From assembly GCF_032854445.1 (NCBI RefSeq), contig NC_088296.1:12498706-12562705 (forward strand): a stretch of 64,000 bases of DNA, given 5' to 3'. The DNA comes from Liolophura sinensis. Lineage: Eukaryota; Mollusca; Polyplacophora; Chitonida; Chitonidae. A program made the position numbers and the translations under genes. Numbering within the stretch: the stretch's first letter is position 1; each line of letters begins with the position of its first letter. The notes under the pieces are model-generated. The model was not told where the DNA came from and made no database searches. It saw only the letters and a list, made by a program, of their open reading frames with translations. Below are positions 37,504 to 64,000 of the stretch, piece after piece.

Positions 37504-40500
37504 TTGAGGAATTAGCAGAACTTTTGCTTCGCTTTATCCTCCTCTTGTTTTTCTGAAAAATATAAAAATATAAATACTTCAGACACCGTCAAATACAAAC
37601 TCCACGAATATTAATTGACCTAAAATATTGTCCAGGACTAGGTCACTCAGTTTGCCTGATTCGAAGAGTTCTATTGATCTTAGAAAGGTGTTGAGTTGAT
37701 TGGGGGGGGGAGGGGTAGATAGGGTGATATCCTGCTTTGTTGGACAGAAAATCAGCACCTAAATTAATAATTTTATTTGCCTCCAAAAATTTGGTTTCTT
37801 TCTTACATACAAATATAAATACAAACAGTACCTGCAATATACCTCAGAGACCTACAGAAAGATAAATATCTTTAGACAACTACAAATCTACGTACCGTAT
37901 ATACATACCCCTACAATCTCACTTAATACATGTATACAAACACAAAATGCCACAAAAATAGCCAAATCTGAAACAGTTTAAAACAAAACTTGATTTTTTT
38001 TTAAATTAAATACTCATTAATTAATTGGCTTTCATTTTCAAGAAACATGTATTAATCTCAACAAAAAAAAAATATTCAAAAAAATATATAACTTACAATT
38101 TTCTCTTTCACTTCAAAAGGAATATGCCTCCCGTAAATGCGCTCTGCCTCCTCTCTTTCTCCAGGTTCTAACTTTTTATCATCTAGAGCTTCTAGGTTTG
38201 GGATGTGGGCAATCACATATTGTCTGAAGCAAAACAGAAAATAAAGTTTGTAGAATACCATTTAAAGTCGAAGTGTAGAAGTGATCTAAAATTGATTGCA
38301 AGTGGAAAAGGGTAAAAGGATCTGAAACAACTTTCAGAAATGACTTCTTTGCTAATAATAGCATTATTCCTTCTTCATCAATTATTCATTTTTATTTAAA
38401 ATTATTGCTATTATTACTGACTTGCTGTATTTCAACTGAATTTTTGTACGTAAAAATTTAACTTCAAATGCTCATAAAGGTTTTAAAAAGAAACTTCTGA
38501 TGCAAACTCTTTAAGTTTCTGTGAGAATGAGATTAATCAGACTTCACTAAGAAACAGTGGTTTCAAAATCAGGGGAGGTAACCATCCATATAACAAACCT
38601 CCTGATTTAGTCACTGGACTCAATCATGCGACCTCATTGGACAATGGCCTAACAATTGCGGTGCTCCAGTGCTCCAAATGAATTTAGCACATGCCCTCCT
38701 TCTTTCTTGCCTCATTCAACCAGTCAATCAATAGGGTTTCCTCATCGTACCCATGGTTTATGAAAGTTCTATTTTCTGCAGTACAACTGGTGGGGTTTGA
38801 TACTTTGTGGCTCAAAAAATAGATGGTATGTGGTGAACAGGTTTAGCTCATGGATTATTCGGACTATCCCCTTCATCAATCATGGGTTAACCTGGACTTA
38901 TCAATAGATAATACTTGAGTTGCCATGCATCACACAATGACAAATACAATTCAAATAGCACTAAGCATCAATGGTGCCTTTCTGAGCAAACAAGGTGGCC
39001 AACATTTAAACCATGCAAAGTACTCAGACAGCCAAACTGATTTGTTTCTTATCTAAGCACTCATAATGCCTTGCTTTCATTTATTTATTCATTTATTTGA
39101 TTGGTGTTTTACGCCATACTCAATAATATTTCACTTATACGACGGCGGCCGGCATTATGGTGGGTGGAAACCGGGCAGAGCCTGGGGGAAACCCACGACC
39201 ATCCGCAGGTTGCTGACAGACCTTCCCACGTACGGCTGGAGAGGCAGCCAGCGTGAGCTGGACTTGAACTTACAGCGACCACCTTGCTTTCACATGTAAA
39301 TTATCCAGGGAATGCTTAATGCATTTCAGAACAGAAGGTAACACTGCATACCGGTAATCAATGTATTGCTGGAGCGTTCCACCATTGAAGTAACTAGGGG
39401 CAGCCTCATTGTTCATCATTGACAACATCCTCAGATTTGGGCAGCTATTTGTCAGAGTTGAGATAAACACAGCTGGAAATTTAAGTCCAAGTCTTTTTAA
39501 TACAAAACCAATCAATCATGATTTATGAGAGAACACAGGCAAGAGGTAACCATGATCCATCTCGAAAGGGTAAAAATGATTTTTATGCACAAAAAAAAAA
39601 TATAGTTCTCAGCTAAAACAATGGAGAAATATTTTTAAGATAGGCTATAAAGGAAGAAATCTCTGTCTTTATGTTTGTACTTCATCCATTAAATCATGTC
39701 CAATTTCACAAAATTTACAAATGTAAATTAGGCAAGAGTCACTGCTTTAAAATGCTGAGTTTGAACACAAATCAGTTTTCTCCAACCGAGACTAGTGACG
39801 GGATAAATTTAGTTTTCTGACTCAAAAACCTACATTCTTCAGATCTCCAAAAGGGCTTAAAAATGGCAAAACAATTTCTGACATAAAAAGTGGCACTGCA
39901 CATGTCCTCAACATCATCCAAGAAAGAAATACACAGACTGATATACCTAGGTTTTTGATATTGTTATGATTCACCCACAGAGTATGGAGAGATGGCAGAG
40001 AGAGCGGCATCTTCACATGAGAATCAATGATATTGTGGTCCAGGATTAAGGTGTTCAGTCTGTCAAATCCTATCAGAAATCTCAGATCAATAGAAAACAG
40101 TTAAAGAAATTTCTCATAAAATATATTAATAAATATATTACATATGATTGGGTGTATACAAATGAGCATTACACTTTATGTTTAACAATTTGTGACATTT
40201 ACTGATCTGCCTCAACAGTGTCAGTAATTGTTGAAAATTTGGCTAAGCATGTCATTTAATTGAATTACCTTTTCTAAGACCCTAAAACATCTGGGGGGGG
40301 AGGGGGGGGTCCGGCTAGAGCGGTTGTGTTTGAAAAGCTATAACTTCCTTCAATCAATCTTAGGAGTGTAGCAAATGTCACCAAAGTTTAAACAAAGTTG
40401 TGTAACCGTAAACTTGTTATAGCCTAGTTAATTCTATAGGGTTGCTTAAGAGCTACAGTCAGTCATGTGTAGCAAAATTATGAGTTATGGAATATTCCAG

Positions 40501-40884
40501 TCTTCGGTTAGCAGCTTCACCGAAAATTTCCTATGACTTTTTTCACTGCTGAAAATGTACATGTATATTCAGAGGAGAGGAAGAATATGCAAATAGTGTA
40601 ACTCTGAAGAAAGTTTTGTCTGAATATTTCATCACCTGATAATGACAAAATAAAATGCAGAAATACTAAGTCAAAATGAAGTTTTCCTTGTTCGAAGTTA
40701 CACTGCTTGTGTATTTTCAGTTGATCTACTGGAATGTGAGAAAGGTAACGTAAAAATATAAAGGATATGATAAACTGTTGTAGCTCAGGTCAAGCTCTTC
40801 AACTGTCCTCCCGTGGAATTCGGCGAATTCAAAAGGCATTTCTTTAAAGCCTTGGTAAGCCAAGGACACCCGCTGTTTAGACAT
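37496..40884 (-). CDS. Small leucine-rich-repeat protein, LRMDA (C10orf11)-like
   Basis: Minus-strand exons: 40769-40884 (ATG at 40884; [16 protein letters not shown], then [11 protein letters not shown]), a probable 22-nt microexon 40269-40290 (CFRVLEK), 39947-40069 ([26 protein letters not shown]), 39352-39472 ([18 protein letters not shown]), 38097-38223 ([30 protein letters not shown]) and 37496-37552 ([18 protein letters not shown], stop). Junctions of the last four exons are GT/AG and in phase. The product is about 187 residues: two to three LRRs, an LRR-cap-like segment (NLEALDD) and a basic tail. Layout and length resemble LRMDA, which in vertebrates is linked to melanocyte differentiation; that name comes from memory of the family. 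The join of microexon to third exon is out of phase by my reading, so the N-terminal model is provisional. The stop lies in a minisatellite. Confidence 0.7.
39076..39286 (-). mobile_element. SINE family A in an intron of the LRMDA-like gene
   Basis: Tail-side TTTATTTGATTGGTGTTTTA, full body (GGTGGGTGGAAACCGGGCAG) and B box (GAGCTGGACTTGAACTTA) are present; the A-box end is truncated. It lies in the same orientation as the gene, just downstream of the 39352-39472 exon. Confidence 0.88.
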
Positions 40885-41481
40885 TTTCCTTTGGTGTTGG
40901 CCTCGCCAATCTTGCTTTTACAATGTTGAGTAACTAGAGATTGTCCAGTCCATAAAAAGAGGTCTCAGTGTGAGAATCGGACAAATATGACGTCAAACCA
41001 CGCTCGCCTCACAAAGAAAAATGTGAATCAGAGTTCCTCAGTCGTGTTGAGATATTTTTCACCTAGACTGTCACATTTTAACCCCAGACAAGACTCGATA
41101 CTTCCTTGTTCACACGGAAGATAACCCAGGTTTTGTCACCAAGCTCCACCTGCCACTACCGCCATTTTGTCCACAGTTGACAGTCACATGACTTTCGTAG
41201 CCGGTAAATGAGTTTCACCTAAAATGTAACCTGTTGTGGACAGCGGATGGCTTAACATCAAGTAAGGTTCCATAATTCATTAAATAAAAATAAAAACATG
41301 CAAACAGTAATAAAAAAGTATTTTGTTTTAGATGTTGAGCAAAATATTTATAGAAACATATTCAAACAATTGGCAATATGCACGAATTGGCTGTAAATCC
41401 AGATCCTCATTTTCAAGTGTTTACCGAGAATTTGGTGAAGTCGGTATTTTTCATCACCATCAAGGCAGCTTCGGAAGCAAC
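40885..41481. promoter_or_regulatory. Divergent promoter between the LRMDA-like gene and SMU1
   Basis: The two start codons lie head to head, 597 bp apart, so the transcription starts of both genes must fall here or close by. A YY1-like CCGCCATTTT sits at 41159-41168, and the SMU1 start is embedded in AACATGGCGG, a second YY1-like sequence common at ATG-proximal metazoan promoters. No clear TATA box is seen. Transcript starts cannot be placed from sequence alone. Confidence 0.6.
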
Positions 41482-56522
<15,041 letters not shown>

Positions 56523-58336
56523 GGGGTCACATCATTTGGCTAGCTATGGAAGCTTGCTTGGTACAGATTCCTCAGAAGGACTTGTGACAGATGAATGCGG
56601 AAAGTTTCTGTGGAGACTCGTGTGGACATGATTGTGTGAGATGACTGGGGACAAAAACTAGAGGTTCTATGCTAAGATGTTCTGTAGGACACAAAGAATG
56701 GAATATACTGTATTTGGCCTAAGATTTCAAATCTGAGAATTTCATTCACTTTGAAGATGTTTTATGGCTTACATGGAGTATACAATGATATCCTAAGAAG
56801 CAAATGTAAGTTTCAGCACAAAAAGCAATATTATATGACTTCATTTGTCGTTAAAAGTAAATTTATTTTCACGTAAATTTTTAGAGCAGTTACAGTATCT
56901 ATAATTGTGTCTTTTTTTTGTGCAAGTGTTTGACAGACACTTTCTTGTACAGTACTATACTGTACATATGTTGAAATACACAGCATGAGCAAGAATGAGC
57001 AGTATTTTTCTGTCACACCGGGCACCTGAGTGTTTGACTGTCTGAGTCAGCGTTTCACATTCAACGGAAATATCGGAATCCAACCATCATGACTCCCAGA
57101 AGCCAAAATTCCTTATCACTGTACCACATTTTGACGAGAGTCACATCATCAAAGTTTCTGAAATGGAATCCAGAAAATGTGTTTACTTTTATATGCATTA
57201 AAACAGTCACTTGGAACCTCAGCATTTCTAGATTCTGTGGGATTCTCGCAGAGCGAATCTATGAAAATCTGTTTATTTTCCTTTATTCAGGAAAAAATAA
57301 AATGGTGAGAATAAAGGCCTGTATGCCTGTTCACAACTTGATTTGTCATTTTTGACTTGTATAATATGACTAGTCAAATAAGAAAAGGGCTATCTCTTTT
57401 TCTCACATTTCTTTGTACCTGTGAGATGAAATTGATTGCCATTTGGGTCATTTTAATTTGTTGAAATCTGGAAGTCTGTCTGACAATCGCAATCAGACAA
57501 AGAGTTTGCTTTCTGCATTGTGACATTTTAAATCATATCAGAATGTGCTTTTCTTACATGAAGTGAGTCACCCATCTCCTTGTTAAGGGATTGCCTTGTG
57601 TTAAAAGATGTGTCAAAACGTTTAACAACTGATAGTGATTTATGGAGCAGCTACAAAAATCATTTGTGACTGTTGTAATCTGATTGATTCAGGTACTAGA
57701 AAAGAGTTTGGAGGAAAAATTTATGATTGTGTTTTTAAGTTCTTAATTACTTACCTTAATTCTACAACCTTTTCAACTGCCACGGCAACCAGTATTTTGA
57801 AACATCGGGGGTATTCAGAAATAATTTGCAAAGTTTTATGAAGCTGGCATCTTTAATGACAAACAAATCATTTTATAGCATCGCTATCATAATAATTGTG
57901 TACACAAATTCTACAGAAAAAGGTGCTTTAGTGGTTGAAAAGGTTGAAGATTTACATTATATAGAAATTACAGTGCATCCTAATTTTATGGAAGAATTTT
58001 TGCATTGAGCAGTCCAAATGTAGAGGTTCATTTCATCCAGAAAATATTCTTAATGTAATTAAATCATGTAGGTGTCCTGTAAATAACCCCTGAGTCATTC
58101 TTCATGGAACAAAAATTGTCATGGTAATATTACATGTGTATGGAATATTACATGTGTATGGAATATTACATGTGTATGGTATATTACATGTGTATGGAAT
58201 ATTTCATTCTTGAATAAATGATGTAGCTTTTCAAGGAAACCTTTTATTTTTGTATTTTTTGATTTCATCCAAATTTTTTTCCCCAAAGTGTTAAGTAACC
58301 TCGCAGTATGATTATGTTTTTTCATGTATTTACATT
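56523..58336 (+). other. SMU1 3' UTR and downstream gap
   Basis: No further coding exon is evident. AATAAA occurs at 57296-57301 and 58213-58218; either could serve as the SMU1 polyadenylation signal, giving a 3' UTR of about 0.8 or 1.7 kb. A short 18-bp repeat lies at 58128-58205. Confidence 0.4.
58128..58205. repeat. 18-bp tandem repeat
   Basis: About four and a half units of GGAATATTACATGTGTAT. Confidence 0.92.
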
Positions 58337-61300
58337 ATATAATTGTATGCTGAGCTTCAGATGTGTGGGCCGGTGACTCATTGGCTGGACAGCTGTTAGG
58401 AGCTTGCTACATACAGATATATGATTGTATGCTGAGTCTCAGATGTGTGGGCCGGTGACTCATTGGCTGGACAGCTGTTAGGAGCTTGCTACATACAGAT
58501 ATATGATTGTATGCTGAGTCTCAGATGTGCGGGTCAGTGACTCATTGGCTGGACAGCTGTTAGGAGCTTGTTAGATGTATGATTGTATGCTGAGCCTCAG
58601 ATGTGTGGGCCAGTGACTCATTGGCTGGACAGCTGTTAGGAGCTTGTTACATACATGATTGTATGCTGAGTCTCAGATGTGTGGGCCGGTGACTCATTGG
58701 CTGGACAGCTGTTAGGAGCTTGTTAGATGGATGATTGTATGCTGAGCCTCAGATGTGTGAGTTGGTGACTCATTGGCTGGACAGCTGTTAGGAGCTTGTT
58801 ACATACATGATTGTATGCTGAGTCTCAGATGTGCGGGTCAGTGACTCATTGGCTGGACAGCTGTTAGGAGCTTGTTAGATGTATGATTGTATGCTGAGCC
58901 TCAGATGTGTGGGCCGGTGACTCATTGGCTGGACGGCTGTTAGGAGCTTGTTACATACATGATTGTATGCTGAGTCTCAGATGTGCGGGTCAGTGACTCA
59001 TTGGCTGGACAGCTGTTAGCAGCTTGTTAGATGTATGATTGTATGCTGAGCCTCAGATGTGTGGGCCAGTGACTCATTGGCTGGACAGCTGTTAGGAGCT
59101 TGTTACATACATGATTGTATGCTGAGTCTCAGATGTGTGGGCCGGTGACTCATTGGCTGGACAGCTGTTAGGAGCTTGTTAGATGGATGATTGTATGCTG
59201 AGCCTCAGATGTGTGGGTCGGTGATTCATTGGCTGGACAGCTGTTAGGAGCTTGTTACATACATGATTGTATGCTGAGTCTCAGATGTGTGGGTTGGTGA
59301 CTCATTGGCTGGACAGCTGTTAGGAGCTTGTTACATACATGGTTGTATGCTGAGCCTCAGATGTGTGAGTTGGTGACTCATTGGCTGGACAGCTGTTAGG
59401 AGCTTGTTACATACATGATTGTATGCTGAGTCTCAGATGTGCGGGTCAGTGACTCATTGGCTGGACAGCTGTTAGGAGCTTGTTAGATGTATGATTGTAT
59501 GCTGAGCCTCAGATGTGTGGGCCGGTGACTCATTGGCTGGACAGCTGTTAGGAGCTTGTTACATACATGATTGTATGCTGAGTCTCAGATGTGCGGGTCA
59601 GTGACTCATTGGCTGGACAGCTGTTAGGAGCTTGTTAGATGTATGATTGTATGCTGAGCCTCAGATGTGTGGGCCGGTGACTCATTGGCTGGACAGCTGT
59701 TAGGAGCTTGTTACATACATGATTGTATGCTGAGTCTCAGATGTGCGGGTCAGTGACTCATTGACTGGACAGCTGTTAGGAGCTTGTTAGATGTATGATT
59801 GTATGCTGAGTCTCAGATGTGTGGGCCAGTGACTCATTGGCTGGACAGCTGTTAGGAGCTTGTTACATACATGATTGTATGCTGAGTCTCAGATGTGCGG
59901 GTCAGTGACTCATTGACTGGACAGCTGTTAGGAGCTTGTTAGATGTATGATTGTATGCTGAGTCTCAGATGTGTGGGCCGGTGGCTCATTGGCTGGACAG
60001 CTGTTAGGAGCTTGTTAGATGTATGATTGTATGCTGAGTCTCAGATGTGTGGGCCGGTGACTCATTGGCTGGACAGCTGTTAGGAGCTTGTTAGATGTAT
60101 GATTGTATGCTGAGTCTCAGATGTGCGGGTCAGTGACTCATTGACTGGACAGCTGTTAGGAGCTTGTTAGATGTATGATTGTATGCTGAGCCTCAGATGT
60201 GTGGGTCGGTGATTCATTGGCTGGACAGCTGTTAGGAGCTTGTTACATACATGATTGTATGCTGAGCCTCAGATGTGTGGGCCGGTGGCTCATTGGCTGG
60301 ACAGCTGTTAGGAGCTTGTTACATACATGATTGTATGCTGAGCCTCAGATGTGTGGGTCGGTGATTCATTGGCTGGACAGCTGTTAGGAGCTTGTTACAT
60401 ACATGATTGTATGCTGAGCCTCAGATGTGTGGGCCGGTGACTCATTGGCTGGACAGCTGTTAGGAGCTTGTCACATACATGATTGTATGCTGAGCCTCAG
60501 ATGTGTGGGTCGGAGCTTGTTAGATACATGATTGTATGCTGAGCCTCAGATGTGTGGGCCGGTGAGTCATTGGCTGGACAGCTGTTAGGAGCTTGTTAGA
60601 TGTATAATTGTATGCTGAGCCTCAGATGTGTGGGCCGGTGACTCATTGGCTGGACAGCTGTTAGGAGCTTGTTACATACATGATTGTATGCTGAGCCTCA
60701 GATGTGTGGGCCGGTGACTCATTGGCTGGACAGCTGTTAGGAGCTTGTCACATACATGATTGTATGCTGAGCCTGAGATGTGTGGGCCGGTGGCTCATTG
60801 GCTGGACAGCTGTTAGGAGCTTGTTAGATATATAATTGTATGCTTGAGTCTCAGATGTGTGGGCCGGTGACTCATTGGCTGGACGGCTGTTAGGAGCTTG
60901 TTGCATACATGATTGCATGCTGAGCCTGAGATGTGTGGGCCGGTGACTCATTGGCTGGACAGCTGTTAGAAGCTTGTTAGATGTAAGATTGTATGCTGAG
61001 CCTCAGATTTGTAGGCCGGTGACTCATTGACTGGACAGCTGTTAGGAGCTTGTTACATACATGATTGTATGCTGAGCCTCAGATGTGTGGGTCGGAGCTT
61101 GTTAGATACATCATTGTATGCTGAGCCTCAGATGTGTGGGCCGGTGAGTCATTGGCTGGACGGCTGTTAGGAGCTTGTTACATACATGATTGTATGCTGA
61201 GCCTCAGATGTGTGGGTCAGTGACTAATTGGCTGGACAGCTGTTAGGAGCTTGTTACATACATGATTGTATGCTGAGCCTCAGCTGTGTGGGCCAGTGAC

Positions 61301-61565
61301 TCATTGGCTGGACGGCTGTTAGGAGCTTGTTACATACATGATTGAATGCTGAGCCTCAGATGTGTGGGCCGGTGACTCATTGGCTGGACAGCTGTTAGGA
61401 GCTTGTTACATACATGATTGTATGCTGAGCCTCAGATGTGTGAGTTGGTGACTCATTGGCTGCACAGCTGTTAGGAGCTTGTTACATACATGATTGTATG
61501 CTGAGCCTCAGATGTGTGGATCAGTGACTCATTGGCTGCACAGCTGTTAGGAGCTTGTTACATAC
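58337..61565. repeat. 76-bp tandem array downstream of SMU1, about 42 units
   Basis: Units contain GATTGTATGCTGAGCCTCAG, ATGTGTGGGCCGGTGACTCA, TTGGCTGGACAGCTGTTAGG and AGCTTGTTACATACAT. A second type has GAGTCTCAGATGTGCGGGTC and GTTAGATGTAT. From about 58.5 to 60.1 kb the two types often alternate, giving a dimer of about 152 bp. Two units near 60.51 and 61.09 kb are shortened in the same way. Confidence 0.97.
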
Positions 61566-61709
61566 CTGCTGAAGCCAGGGAAGTCGTTTGTTCCATCCAC
61601 GCAGGTGTCATCCACCCATAATCCTGAATCAGTCATATAAGTGAGCAGTTTTCGAGTGCAGAATGTCACGGAGTATGTCATATCATAGAATGTACTAACC
61701 AAAGAAGAA

Positions 61710-62060
61710 CAGGTTGCGGTGTGACACTCGCCTTTCATTCACTAGGACACAGGAGGTAGGGGTTCAAATCCGGCCTTGGACATGGAATTTGTAGATTCCC
61801 CTGTTCTCACTGTTCATGAGGCCTTTGTGACAGGAAGCGTTGAATGACCCTTGTGTGGCCGATGGCGCTCTCTAATACTGGTAGAGCACCTGTTTTTTAC
61901 CAATAGGGTGTGCAGATCTATACGTCACTCATGAAGATGTTTACCACTAGCTTGCTAAAGGCCAGTGGTTTATGCCAGGTACTCCGGTGTTCCCTACCCA
62001 TAAAACTGGTCGTCATCGTATGAGGGGAAAACCTTTGAGTAAGACACACGAACGATTGGT
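61710..62060 (+). mobile_element. SINE family D-like copy
   Basis: GTGTGACACTCGCCTTTCAT with AGGGGTTCAAATCCGGCC looks like a degenerate tRNA with a good B box. The body shares TACGTCACTC, TTGCTAAAGGCCAGTGGTTT and CATAAAACTGGTCGTCATCG with related fragments. The ends are not sharply defined. Confidence 0.6.
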
Positions 62061-62456
62061 GATGTAGTGTAATGGAAAGCGGTGTTGACAGAAGACTAGG
62101 TTTTACAGCTGTTTAATTTCCCCGCCTTCTAAAAAATATGCAAGAGGGTTAATTATGACATGGGCATCAGTGAAAGAAAGTGTTGTGGATTTTGTATGTA
62201 TTTGTGTCATACCGTAATTTGTTCTTCGATTTGGGTGTTATAACGTTGGACAAGTGATTATTATTATTTTTTTTTGCCATGCTGTTAAGCGTTCATACAT
62301 ACGGTGTTGCCAGATTTCAAGGGTCATAACTTTGTCATAACCTATTCTTGTGATTTGTTTGACGTGGTTATCGTTCGTGATTTGAAATTCTATTTCCGGA
62401 AAGAGCCGGCTTGCCGATATCGTCTTTGTTTTATTATCCATTAATTTATCACAACG
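62061..62456. promoter_or_regulatory. Probable ILF2 promoter and 5' UTR
   Basis: The approximately 400 bp before the inferred ATG at 62457 hold no repeat or exon and should contain the transcription start. No clear core promoter element was recognised. Confidence 0.4.
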
Positions 62457-63749
62457 ATGAGGTGAGTATGCGCATTCAGTTCACATCTTCATAGCGTTGC
62501 TCGGCAGAATTCCATTAATGTTTTTATTTGGGGAAAGTTTATGTAAATGAAGAATAAACCCCGAATTGTTTATCACCACAGTGTTACGATTACTGGACGC
62601 GCAGTAATGCCCCGGCTTAATATACCGTTACCTCTAGCTCTAGCTCTGCTGATTTTTGCCGTTTCCTTGCTTAATATAGTACAGGACACTGAAACTATCA
62701 TATCTGAGTGAAGGCCAGATACATTGTGATTACTTTTACAAGAGGAATTTCTGACCTGAAAGCTATATTTTTCATATTTTATGTTCAAATCTTTTTCTTC
62801 ACCTGGGTAAAATTTACTTTGTTTTTACTCCAGTATTCTAGCCACGTGACCTAAGAGTGTGCTGATGATTGGCTCAGAGCAGTTATGACATCACTGCACA
62901 ACTGTGAATATAAATACAAAAAAGCAAATATTTATTTATTGATTTGATTAGTGTTTTACGCCATACTCAGAATATTTCACTTCTGTGAGGGCGGTGAGCA
63001 TTAAGGTGAGAGCGAACTAGGCAGAACCTGAGGGACACCCTCAACCATTCGCAGGTTTCTGGCAGACCTTCACGCATATGACCAGAGAAGAAGCCAGCAT
63101 GAGCTGGATTCCAACTCACACTGACTGCATTGCGGAGAGGCTTTTTTAATCCCTTTTCTCAAGTCAGTAAGTGATGAAACATAAGCTGTATCAGAGACAG
63201 ATATGTTAGACTTCAGACAAGGAAAGATCTTACAGATCACTTGACGTAAAAAAATAATTTTTTTTTTCATCTCCTTACAGAAATGCCGACAGATCCCATA
63301 TATCTATTACCATAACTTAGATTTAAATGTTGGATTTAAATACACATAAAATCATATTTCATTTTTTCCCCCCACCTACCTAGTCTCCTATGAACTTATT
63401 ATATACATGAATATCAGTGTAAGTTAATCAGCGTTCTCTTTTCCAGGAATATGCGGGCACCCAGGGGCCGTAGGTCCATGGAAGGTGGACCCATGAGGCC
63501 GATGCAGTTCAAACCATCACATATGTGAGTATAAATAATATTCGCCGTCATATCTGTGAGGATAGACTGATTCAAACATTCACAAATGCAAGATTGCATG
63601 TCATGCTTATTTCCTGTTTAGGGAGGGGACCATTTCTTGTTTACATGGCTGACCAAACCCTATTGAACAATTGACAACAAGTGAGTTTTTGTCTTGTTGA
63701 TTGTAGGTACAGAACCTTCATCCCTCATATCCCATTTGACTTGACTCAG
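62457..63749 (+). CDS. ILF2: ILF2 (NF45)-like, first three coding exons, cut off by the window edge
   Basis: Exons 62457-62461 (ATGAG), 63447-63524 and 63707-63749 join in phase across GTGAGT, GTGAGT and GTAAGG donors and AG acceptors. They give MRNMRAPRGRRSMEGG, then PMRPMQFKPSHMYRTF and IPHIPFDLTQ. The short Arg/Gly/Met-rich start followed by F(I/V)PHIPFD matches the N terminus of ILF2/NF45. That protein is a catalytically inactive nucleotidyltransferase-fold (DZF) partner of ILF3/NF90 in nuclear RNA metabolism. The DZF domain would lie beyond the window. Only about 42 residues are visible, so the call rests mainly on the PHIPFD block. The 5-nt first coding exon is inferred from an ATG next to a strong donor. 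Confidence 0.7.
62925..63145 (-). mobile_element. SINE family A, diverged, in ILF2 intron 1
   Basis: Tail side TATTTATTGATTTGATTAGT and GTTTTACGCCATACTCAG, head side CAGCATGAGCTGGATTCC. Antisense to the gene. Confidence 0.8.
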
Positions 63750-63823
63750 GTAAGGAACATTTAAGCCTTTACGTTTTAATTGTTTGTTTCTCATTATCAC
63801 TGTGACATGTTAAGTGCAATAAT

Positions 63824-63962
63824 CAGGTCTGTCAGCAACCTGCGGATTGTTGTGGGTTTCCCCTGGGCTCTGCCTGGTTTCCTTCCACCATTATACTGTC
63901 TGCTGTGTTATAAGAGAAATTTTCTTGAGTACAGTGTAATATACAAATTAAATAAATAAGTG
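63824..63962 (+). mobile_element. SINE family A, 5'-truncated, in ILF2 intron 3
   Basis: Body from GGTCTGTCAGCAACCTGCGG to AAATTAAATAAATAAG; no tRNA head. Confidence 0.85.
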
Positions 63963-64000
63963 CAGTGATTAATAAATATTCATTTACAAAAGTAGTTAAT

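Overview
The window looks like nuclear DNA of a lophotrochozoan animal, most likely a mollusc. Its genes are split into small exons by long introns with GT/AG borders. The gaps carry tRNA-headed SINEs ending in AATAAATA repeats, of a type common in molluscan genomes, and an exceptional load of tandem repeats. There are no bacterial-type operons, rRNA genes or CRISPR arrays. The species cannot be named from the sequence alone.

Layout. (1) 1-20.5 kb has no gene I can support. It holds SINE copies and a 6.2-kb tandem duplication (about 3.93-10.12 kb and 10.14-16.44 kb). (2) 20.7-30.06 kb is one continuous 41-bp satellite with higher-order structure. (3) 30.8-37.5 kb holds four more arrays (31, 76, 57 and 36 bp units). 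(4) 37.5-40.9 kb, minus strand, is a small leucine-rich-repeat gene resembling LRMDA (C10orf11); its stop codon lies in the last unit of the 36-bp array. (5) About 600 bp separate it head to head from SMU1 on the plus strand (41.48-56.52 kb). All 13 coding exons of SMU1 join in phase into 513 codons, the length of human SMU1. (6) 58.3-61.56 kb is another 76-bp array. (7) At the right edge (62.46 kb onward, plus strand) are the first three coding exons of a gene resembling ILF2/NF45, which runs off the window.

The recognised genes are housekeeping or cellular: SMU1 is a spliceosome B-complex factor, ILF2 a double-stranded-RNA-associated partner of ILF3, and LRMDA a small LRR protein linked to melanocyte differentiation in vertebrates. 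They share a neighbourhood, and LRMDA/SMU1 probably share a promoter, but nothing suggests a joint pathway.

The most striking structure is in SMU1. The 3' two thirds of exon 7, its splice donor and the start of intron 7 are repeated 11 times as a 136-bp unit. Each extra copy carries a pyrimidine-rich tract with CAG, an open 90-nt segment in the right phase, and the GTGAGT donor. Each could therefore in principle act as an in-frame 30-residue WD40 cassette, although the 46-nt spacing argues against serial splicing.
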